Assembly: GCA_905220665.1 (NCBI GenBank)
Contig: CAJNAR010000161.1
Coordinates: 353,770 to 417,769, forward strand
Origin: Albugo candida
Lineage: Eukaryota; Oomycota; Peronosporomycetes; Albuginales; Albuginaceae
Direction: 5' to 3'
Length of the DNA stretch: 64,000 nt
Under the pieces are notes generated by a model. The model was not told where the DNA came from and did not search any database. It saw only the letters and a list, made by a program, of their open reading frames with translations. The translations under genes and the position numbers were made by a program. Shown here piece by piece: positions 55,778 to 64,000 of this stretch; positions within the stretch are counted from its first letter, which is position 1, and every line of letters starts with the position of its first letter.

Positions 55778-56215
55778 TTATATCTTTTCAACACATTTGT
55801 GCTCCAACATGGTCCTTGCTCGCCCCATAAGTGTTTTATTCATGCGTTCAGCCAGTCCATTTTGTTGCGGGGAATATGGTACTGTAGTCTGGTGTATGAT
55901 ACCGCTCTTTCTGCATTCATGCAAAAATTTACCATTGATATACTCTTTGCCGTTGTCGGTCCGAATACATTTGATTTTCTTTCCAAGTTGTCGCTCCATC
56001 ATTGCCTTGTATTCAATGAAATAGTCCACAACTTGCGACTTACTTTGTAAAAAGTACACACTCACAAATCTTGAATAATCATCGACAAATGTTACGACAT
56101 ATATTGAACCGCCAGAAGAAGTAGGTGTCATCGGTCCCGTGACGTCACTATGGACAAGCTCCAATACTTCATTCGTTTTTGAATTTTTTTCGATGTTCTT
56201 CAAAAATGGCTTCAC
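55778..56215 (-). pseudogene. Copia 2 integrase core
   Basis: 146-codon frame with LVHSDVTGPM, VVTFVDDYSRF, RTDNGKEYINGKF and TVPYSPQQNGLAERM: the DDE triad is complete here. It stops at 55778 where the family continues with the WAEA.NTAAY segment, which is present just below in another frame. Confidence 0.85.
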
Positions 56216-56227
56216 TGTTAAACGACC

Positions 56228-57466
56228 TTAGGCACATCCACTGCATAGGTCTTCATCAGTATTGCCCAAGGCTGAGCTTTTTGCCAGCTCTAAACCAGTG
56301 ACACACTTATCCACTTTATTGATTTTTGATTCGGGGATATGTCCAAGCCGTGCATGCCATATTTTAATTCTTTGAGATTCATCACCATATCCCATAGTTG
56401 CGATCATTGCTTGATCTTTCCGCAGTATGGATGCTCCTTCAAGTACATACATTTTTCCAGTCATGACCACTCTAATGATTGGACCTCTGGAGCTCGCAAT
56501 CTCGCACCAATTATCGCCAAACGAAACCTTCAAGACCTTTAGTACCAGTGCTGGAATCGATAAAAGACGTCGATCCAAATTTGGAACAAATAGAACATCA
56601 TTTATGATGACTTTTTCACCATTTGTGAGCATTATTGGGACTTTACCAGCACCAATTGCTTCGACTGAAGTGCCATTTGCAATCAAGATTTTGATTGGCT
56701 GGCCAAGAGGCTTGATGCTTACAAAAACACTCTCAACGAAGTCCATATGACTTTTCGCTCCGCTGTCGAGAAGCCAATGCATCAGTGTTTGATTTTGGGC
56801 TGCCATAAATGCATGCGCACCGTGTTGCTGGGTCTTGCTGTCTTGGTTGCTCGAGACTTTCTGTCTACAATCCTTTTGTCGATGTCCACGGTTGTTACAC
56901 TGATCACATCGTCCGTTAAAAAACATTCCATCGTTCTTCTTTGGATTTCTTCGCTTCTTGAACTTCACTTTTGTTGCCTTCAGCGCTACTTCACTGCTTT
57001 CGTACCTCTGGAGCTTTCTCCATTCACGTTGCAAAATCTCTTTCGCACATATAAGATCAACGTTACCCATATTCTCAATAATTCTTGAAATATTTTGGTA
57101 TTCTTTGATAAGACTTCCAAGTAATATTACCAGTACTTCGTCTTCGGTAAGTGGGTCTCCGATCGCGCCCATATTCAATACCAATTCGTCCAACTTCATC
57201 AAGTGATCGACTAGATTCTGTCCCTTAACCATCTTGAATTCATGTAGTTGTCTTCTAAGTTGCACCTTGTTGTGCATACTATTCCGCGCGAAAAATTGCT
57301 GGAGAGTATCCCATAGATGCTTTGCGCTAACTGTTGTACGCACCATCGTTTGAAATTGTGGGCTCAACATCGTCGATAAAATTGCGAAGGCTCTCATGTC
57401 GTTTACTTTCCACTCCGCTAATTCGATGGTATCTTCTGTTTGGTGGAGCTTTGGAACCATCGACAT
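56228..57466 (-). pseudogene. Copia 2 gag-protease frame
   Basis: 412 codons from the ATG at 57466: KVNDMRAFAILSTMLSPQFQ, zinc knuckle CDQCNNRGHRQKDC, protease WLLDSGAKSHM, and the zinc-binding WHARLGHIPE to LCSGC. The true gag N-terminus lies upstream in another frame (FNARMKLAKKNLLSH near 57500) and contains an in-frame TAA, so the start at 57466 is an artefact of decay. Confidence 0.82.
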
Positions 57467-57582
57467 GACTCAGTAAATTCTTCTTCGCCAACTTCATTCT
57501 CGCATTAAATTACCAGTAGAAGTAGTTATATACGCGCAAAATGTTGTTGTTCATTTCCATACCTGATGTTGGGCTCATAACC

Positions 57583-57822
57583 TGATAAGGTTTGTGTGCA
57601 AAAGGAGAAAATATTAAAAGTAAGATTAACATTAAGGTCCTTAGCGAATCTAAGCGTTATTCCAAGTATTCTTTGAAGTAATCTTACCAACGTTACTTAC
57701 GTTCATAACATGAGTCACATTAGTAAATTCGTATGTTATGAGCAAGAACTTCCCTGAATGCTCTCAGAGAATTCCTCTGAATGTCGTGCCTCTGCATAGA
57801 GTCAGGATTGTTTTGCGTAACA
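57583..57822 (-). repeat. 5' LTR of copia 2
   Basis: 240 bp with TG...CA ends; the primer-binding site sits at 57565-57582 directly inside. About 90 percent identical to the left copy by eye. Confidence 0.88.
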
Positions 57823-60800
57823 AAGTCAATGCTTTGTTTGAGCTTGTTTGAAGGATTATGACTCGCGATATAAATACTTTTTTTCCTGTCATGTCAGCAA
57901 TAGTACCGGATAGACAGTTTTCTTAGTGCTACCGTGATCAATATTAGCATCCATGAGGTACTTTCAAAAGTTCTCGGGAGGAACTCCAGAGACGATTTTA
58001 ATGTATCATTTTCTTGATGATTTTTAGTGTGGACAGATTTGATTGCCGAAACTTCTCAGTAGTAAAAAAGAATATCGTTTTCATTCTTTCTGCTTCTATC
58101 TCCGTTTGATATCATTCAATGTGAGAACGTTCCTGTAGTGAAACAAAAAATGTGTCGTATAAAAAATACGAGCGTGTCAGACGCATTTCTTGCTTCGATA
58201 AAAATGACATAAGTGGAATTTCTTAGTCACAGAGTCAACCATCGAACTTAAAAAAAACCCGACAAAGCCATATTTTGGTAGGAGCGTTCTCAATCGAACC
58301 TACACAGTTCATGTTTATAAGATAAACAAGGTCAAAAAGTGTTGTAATTTTGATATAATCCACTAACAGATTCAAGTCAATGCTTTGTTTGAGCTTGTTT
58401 GAAGGATTATGACTCGCGATATAAATACATTTTTTCCTGTCATGTCGGCAATAGTACCGGATAGACAGTTTTCTTAGTGCTACTGTGATCAATATTAGCA
58501 TCCATGAGGTGCTTTCAAAAGTTCTCGGGAGGAACTCCAGAGACGATTTTAATGTATCATTTTCTTGATGATTTTTAGTGTGGACAGATTTGATTGCCGA
58601 AACTTCTCAGTAGTAAAAAAGAATATCGTTTCATTCTTTCTGCTTCTATCTCCGTTTGATATCACTCAATGTGAGAACGTTCCTGTAGTGAAACAAAAAT
58701 GTGTCGTATAAAAAGTACTAGCGTGTCAGACGCATTTCTTGCTTCGATAAAAATGACATAGATGGAATATCTTAGTCACAGAGTCAACCATCGAAGTCCA
58801 AAAAACCCGACAATGCCATATTTTTGTAGGAGTGTTCTCATTCGAACCTACACAGTTCATGTTTATAAGATAAACAAGGTCAAAAAGTGTTGTAATTTTG
58901 AGATAAACCACTAACAGATTCAAGTCAATGCTTTGTTTGAGCTTGTTTGACGGATTATGACTCGCGATATAAATACTTTTTTTCCTATCATGTCAGCAAT
59001 TGTACCGAATAGACAGTTTTCTTAGTGCTACTGCGATAAATATTAGCATCCATGAGGTGCTTTTAAAAGTTCTCAAGAGGAACTCCAGAGACGATTTTAA
59101 TGTATCATTTTCTTGATGATTTTTAGTGTGGACAGATTTGATTGCCGAAACTTCTCAGTAGTAAAAAAGAATATCGTTTTCATTCTTTCTGCTTCTATCT
59201 CCGTTTGATATCACTCAATGTGAGAACCTTCCTGTAGTGAAACAAAAAATGTGTCGTATAAAAAGTACTAGCGTGTCAGACGCATTTCGTGCTTCGAGAA
59301 AAATGACATAGATGGAATATCTTGGTCACAGAGTCAACCATCGAAGTCCAAAAAACCCGACAAAGTCATATTTTTGGAGGAGTGTTCTCATTCGAACCTA
59401 CACAGTTCATGTTTATAAGATAAACAAGGTCAAAAAGTGTTGTAATTTTGATCTAAACCACTAACAGATTCAAGTCAATGCTTTGTTTGAGGTTGTTTGA
59501 AGGATTATGACTCGCGATATAAATACTTATTTTCCTATCACGTCAGCAATTGTACCGGATAGACAGTTTTCTTAGTGCTACTGTGATCAATATAAGCATC
59601 CATGAGGTGCTTTTAAAAGTTCTCAAGAGGAACTCCAGAGACGATTTTAATGTATCATTTTCTTGATGATTTTTAGTGTGGACAGATTTGATTGCCGAAA
59701 CTTCTCAGTAGTAAAAAAGAATATCTTTTCATTCTTTCTGCTTCTATCTCCGTTTGATATCATTCAATGTGAGAGAACGTTCCTGTAGTGAAACAAAAAA
59801 TGTGTCGTATAAAAAGTACTAGCGTGTCAGACGCATTTCTTGCTTCGATAAAAATGACATAGATGGAATATCTTAGTCACAGAGTCAACCATCGAAGGCC
59901 AAAAAACCCGACAAAGTCATATTTTTGGAGGAGTGTTCTCATTCGAACCTACACAGTTCATGTTTATAAGATAAACAAGGTCAAAAAGTGTTGTAATTTT
60001 GATCTAAACCACTAACAGATTCAAGTCAATGCTTTGTTTGAGGTTGTTTGAAGGATTATGACTCGCGATATAAATACTTATTTTCCTATCACGTCAGCAA
60101 TTGTACCGGATAGACAGTTTTCTTAGTGCTACTGTGATCAATATAAGCATCCATGAGGTGCTTTTAAAAGTTCTCAAGAGGAACTCCAGAGACGATTTTA
60201 ATGTATCATTTTCTTGATGATTTTTAGTGTGGACAGATTTGATTGCCGAAACTTCTCAGTAGTAAAAAAGAATATCGTTTCATTCTTTCTGCTTCTATCT
60301 CCGTTTGATATCATTCAATGTGAGAACGTTCCTGTAGTGAAACAAAAAATGTGTCGTATAAAAAGTACTAGCGTGTCAGACGCATTTCTTGCTTCGATAA
60401 AAATGACATAGATGGAATATCTTAGTCACAGAGTCAACCATCGAAGTCCAAAAAACCCGACAATGCCATATTTTTGTAGGAGTGTTCTCATTCGAACCTA
60501 CACAGTTCATGTTTATAAGATAAACAAGGTCAAAAAGGGTTGTAATTTTGATATAAACCACTAACAGATTCAAGTCAATGCTTTGTTTGAGCTTGTTTGA
60601 AGGATTATGACTCGCGATATAAATACATTTTTTCCTGTCATGTCGGCAATAGTACCGGATAGACAGTTTTCTTAGTGCTACTGTGATCAATATAAGCATC
60701 CATGAGGTGCTTTTAAAAGTTCTCAAGAGGAACTCCAGAGACGATTTTAATGTATCATTTTCTTGATGATTTTTAGTGTGGACAGATTTGATTGCCGAAA

Positions 60801-63800
60801 CTTCTCAGTAGTAAAAAAGAATATCGTTTCATTCTTTCTGCTTCTATCTCCGTTTGATATCATTCAATGTGAGAGAACGTTCCTGTAGTGAAACAAAAAA
60901 TGTGTCGTATAAAAAGTACTAGCGTGTCAGACGCATTTCTTGCTTCGATAAAAATGACATAGATGGAATATCTTGGTCACAGAGTCAACCATCGAAGTCC
61001 AAAAAACCCGACAAAGTCATATTTTTGGAGGAGTGTTCTCATTCGAACCTACACAGTTCATGTTTATAAGATAAACAAGGCCAAAAAGTGTTGTAATTTT
61101 GATCTAAACCACTAACAGATTCAAGTCAATGCTTTGTTTGAGGTTGTTTGAAGGATTATGACTCGCGATATAAATACTTATTTTCCTATCACGTCAGCAA
61201 TTGTACCGGATAGACAGTTTTCTTAGTGCTACTGTGATCAATATAAGCATCCATGAGGTGCTTTTAAAAGTTCTCAAGAGGAACTCCAGAGACGATTTTA
61301 ATGTATCATTTTCTTGATGATTTTTAGTGTGGACAGATTTGATTGCCGAAACTTCTCAGTAGTAAAAAAGAATATCGTTTTCATTCTTTCTGCTTCTATC
61401 TCCGTTTGATATCATTCAATGTGAGAACGTTCCTGTAGTGAAACAAAAAATGTGTCGTATAAAAAATACGAGCGTGTCAGACGCATTTCTTGCTTCGATA
61501 AAATGACATAAGTGGAATTTCTTAGTCACAGAGTCAACCATCGAACTTAAAAAAAACCCGACAAAGCCATATTTTGTAGGAGTGTTCTCATTCGAACCTA
61601 CACAGTTCATGTTTATAAGATAAACAAGGTCAAAAAGTGTTGTAATTTCGATATAAACCACTAACAGATTCAAGTCAATGCTTTGTTTGAGCTTGTTTGA
61701 AGGATTATGACTCGCGATATAAATACATTTTTTCCTGTCATGTCGGCAATAGTACCGGATAGACAGTTTTCTTAGTGCTACTGTGATCAATATAAGCATC
61801 CATGAGAAGCTTTCAAAAGGTCTCGGGAGGAACTCTAAAGACGATTTTAATGTATCATTTTCTTGATGATTTTTAGTGTGGACAGATTAGGTTGCCGATA
61901 CTTCTGAGTAGTGAAAAAAAATATCGTTTCCATTGTTTCTGCTTCTATCTCCGTTTGATATCACTCAATGTGAGAACGTTCCTGTAGTGAAACAAAAAAT
62001 GTGTCGTATAAAAAGTACTAGCGTGTCAGACGCATTTCTTGCTTCGATAAAAATGACATAGATGGAATATCTTGGTCACAGAGTCAACCATCGAAGTCCA
62101 AAAAACCCGACAAAGTCATATTTTTGGAGGAGTGTTCTCATTCGAACCTACACAGTTCATGTTTATAAGATAAACAAGGTCAAAAAGTGTTGTAATTTTG
62201 ATCTAAACCACTAACAGATTCAAGTCAATGCTTTGTTTGAGCTTGTTTGAAGGATTATGACTCGCGATATAAATACTTTTTTTCCTATCATGTCAGCAAT
62301 TGTACCGGATAGACAGTTTTCTTAGTGCTACTGTGATCAATATAAGCATCCATGAGGTGCTTTTAAAAGTTCTCAAGAGGAACTCCAGAGACGATTTTAA
62401 TGTATCATTTTCTTGATGATTTTTAGTGTGGACAGATTTGATTGCCGAAACTTCTCAGTAGTAAAAAAGAATATCGTTTTCATTCTTTCTGCTTCTATCT
62501 CCGTTTGATATCATTCAATGTGAGAACGTTCCTGTAGTGAAACAAAAAATTTGTCGTATAAAAAGTACTAGCGTGTCAGACGCATTTCTTGCTTCGATAA
62601 AAATGACATAAGTGGAATTTCTTAGTCACAGAGTCAACCATCGAACTTAAAAAAAACCCGACAAAGCCATATTTTGGTAGGAGTGTTCTCAATCGAACCT
62701 ACACAGTTCATGTTTATAAGATAAACAGGGTCAAAAAGTTGTAATTTTGATATAAACCACTAACAGATTCAAGTCCATGCTTTGTTTGAGCTTGTTTGAA
62801 GGATTATGACTCGCGATATAAATACATTTTTTCCTGTCATGTCGGCAATAGTACCGGATAGACAGTTTTCTTAGTGCTATTGTGATCAATATAAGCATCC
62901 ATGAGAAGCTTTCAAAAGTTCTCGGGAGGAACTCTAAAGACGATTTTAATGTATCATTTTCTTGATGAGCTTGAGTGTGGACAGATTAGGTTGCCGATAC
63001 TTCTGAGTAGTGAAATAAAATATCGTTTCCATTGTTTCTGCTTCTATCTCCGTTTGATATCACTCAATGTGAGAACGTTCCTGTAGTGAAACAAAAATGT
63101 GTCGTATAAAAAGTACTAGCGTGTCAGACGCATTTCTTGCTTCGAGAAAAATGACATAGATGAAATATCTTAGTCACAGAGTCAACCATCGAAGTCCAAA
63201 AAACCCGACAATGCCATATTTTTGTCGAAGTCCAAAAAACCCGACAATGCCATATTTTTGTCGGAGTGTTCTCATTCGAACCTACACAGTTCATGTTTAT
63301 CAGATAAACAAGGTCAAAAAGGGCTGTAATTTTGAGATAAACCACTAACAGATTCAAGTCAATGCTTTGTTTGAGCTTGTTTGAAGGATTATGACTCGCG
63401 AATATAAATACTTTTTTTTCCTATCATGTCAGCAATTGTACCGAATAGACAGTTTACTTAGTGCTACTGCGATAAATATTAGCATCCATAAGGTGCTTTC
63501 AAAAGTTCTCAAGAGGAACTCCAGAGACGATTTTAATGTATCATTTTCTTGATGAGCTTTATTGTGGACAGATTTGATTGCCGAAACTTCTCAGTAGTAA
63601 AAAAGAATATCGTTTTCATTCTTTCTGCTTCTATCTCCGTTTGATATCACTCAATGTGAGAACCTTCCTGTAGTGAAACAAAAAATGTGTCGTATAAAAA
63701 GTACTAGCGTGTCAGACGCATTTCGTGCTTCGAGAAAAATGACATAGATGGAATATCTTGGTCACAGAGTCAACCATCGAAGTCCAAAAAACCCGACAAA

Positions 63801-64000
63801 GTCATATTTTTGGAGGAGTGGTCTCATTCGAACCTACACAGTTCATGTTTATAAGATAAACAAGGTCAAAAAGTCTTGTAATTTTGATCTAAACCACTAA
63901 CAGATTCAAGTCAATGCTTTGTTTGAGCTTGTTTGAAGGATTATGACTCGCGATATAAATACTTATTTTCCTATCACGTCAGCAATTGTACCGAATAGAC
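57823..64000. repeat. ~550-bp satellite array, right segment, running off the window
   Basis: The anchor CAGAGTCAACC recurs at about 58230, 58779, 59329, 59880, 60429, 60980, 61529, 62079, 62629, 63177 and 63765, spacings 548-551 bp except the last (588 bp). Units are alike at roughly 90 percent or more. Three sequence versions can be told apart after the anchor: A (GAACTTAAAAAAAACCC), B (...GACAAAGTCATA) and C (...GACAATGCCATA). No conserved coding frame: indels shift every frame between units. The array continues past base 64000. Confidence 0.95.

Larger units (their letters stand above)
53191..57822 (-). mobile_element. Ty1/copia element 2 inserted in the satellite array, minus strand
   Basis: 4,632 bp. 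LTRs at 53191-53441 and 57583-57822 have canonical TG...CA ends. The 5-bp duplication AAGTC (53186-53190, 57823-57827) is part of the satellite monomer; removing the element and one AAGTC leaves a 551-bp monomer interval, matching the array period. A primer-binding site (GGTTATGAGCCC, coding strand) abuts the right LTR and a polypurine tract (GTCGAGGGGGAG) abuts the left. Gag, protease, integrase, RT and RNase H follow in order, each interrupted. Confidence 0.95.

Noticed and set aside
60376..60726. Minus-strand frames of up to 127 codons inside satellite units (also 58235-58501, 61416-61799)
   Set aside because: They are similar because the monomers are similar. Other units break the frame by 1-base indels, starts differ and the sequence has no domain. 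A conserved gene would show frame conservation.
57823..64000. CRISPR-like regular repetition
   Set aside because: Units are about 550 bp and nearly identical throughout. There is no short repeat alternating with unique spacers, and the genome is eukaryotic.
52478..64000. Telomeric repeats near the array
   Set aside because: No TTTAGGG-type short tandem repeat is present anywhere in the window, so a chromosome end is not shown.

Overview
This window looks like nuclear DNA of an oomycete, most plausibly an Albugo-type white rust. The organism is inferred, not proven. Support comes from very short GT-AG introns (51-66 nt, about 12 modelled by eye), compact genes with AT-rich codons, a FAM161-type ciliary protein (a lineage with flagellate cells), a SulP transporter fused to STAS and cyclic-nucleotide-binding-like domains, a multi-pass membrane protein carrying a TKL kinase domain, and an abundance of Ty1/copia and Ty3/gypsy elements.

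Region 1 (1-25.2 kb) is gene-dense. In order it holds: the 3' end of an unrecognised gene at the left edge; a two-SANT MYB-like protein; a FAM161-like protein (2 exons, minus); an NRAMP divalent-metal transporter (5 exons, minus); a giant armadillo-repeat protein (minus); a SulP anion transporter (3 exons, plus); a Cys-rich/BTB (NPH3-like) protein; a nucleotide-sugar transporter (2 exons, minus); a small nickel/cobalt- or UreH-like membrane protein; a multi-TM TKL kinase with a DFG-to-DFD change; and the RNA polymerase subunit RPB5 (5 exons). Spacing is tight: 14 bp between the convergent BTB and sugar-transporter genes, and 122 bp between the divergent ARM and SulP start codons. There is no operon logic. 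Three of the genes are transporters, but I see no sequence evidence that they work together.

Region 2 (25.2-47.3 kb) is a graveyard of transposons. It contains at least four decayed copia elements (26.5-31.2, 31.7-34.9, 37.3-39.0 minus, 39.0-40.5 plus), a compound of tRNA-derived SINE-like modules inserted with an 18-bp target duplication, and a non-LTR (LINE) reverse transcriptase split by a Ty3/gypsy chromovirus (41.5-46.6 kb).

Region 3 (47.3-64.0 kb) holds two younger copia elements with LTRs and 5-bp target duplications. The second sits inside a satellite array of ~550-bp monomers. The array starts near 52,478 and runs off the right edge, with about 12.6 monomers visible. Only Region 1 is likely to encode host proteins; the change at ~25.2 kb is abrupt.

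No wholly new system was found. The strongest leads are the satellite array with its variant order and copia insertion, the TKL kinase with an altered DFG motif, the Cys-rich-BTB architecture, and the head-to-head tRNA-like SINE compound.
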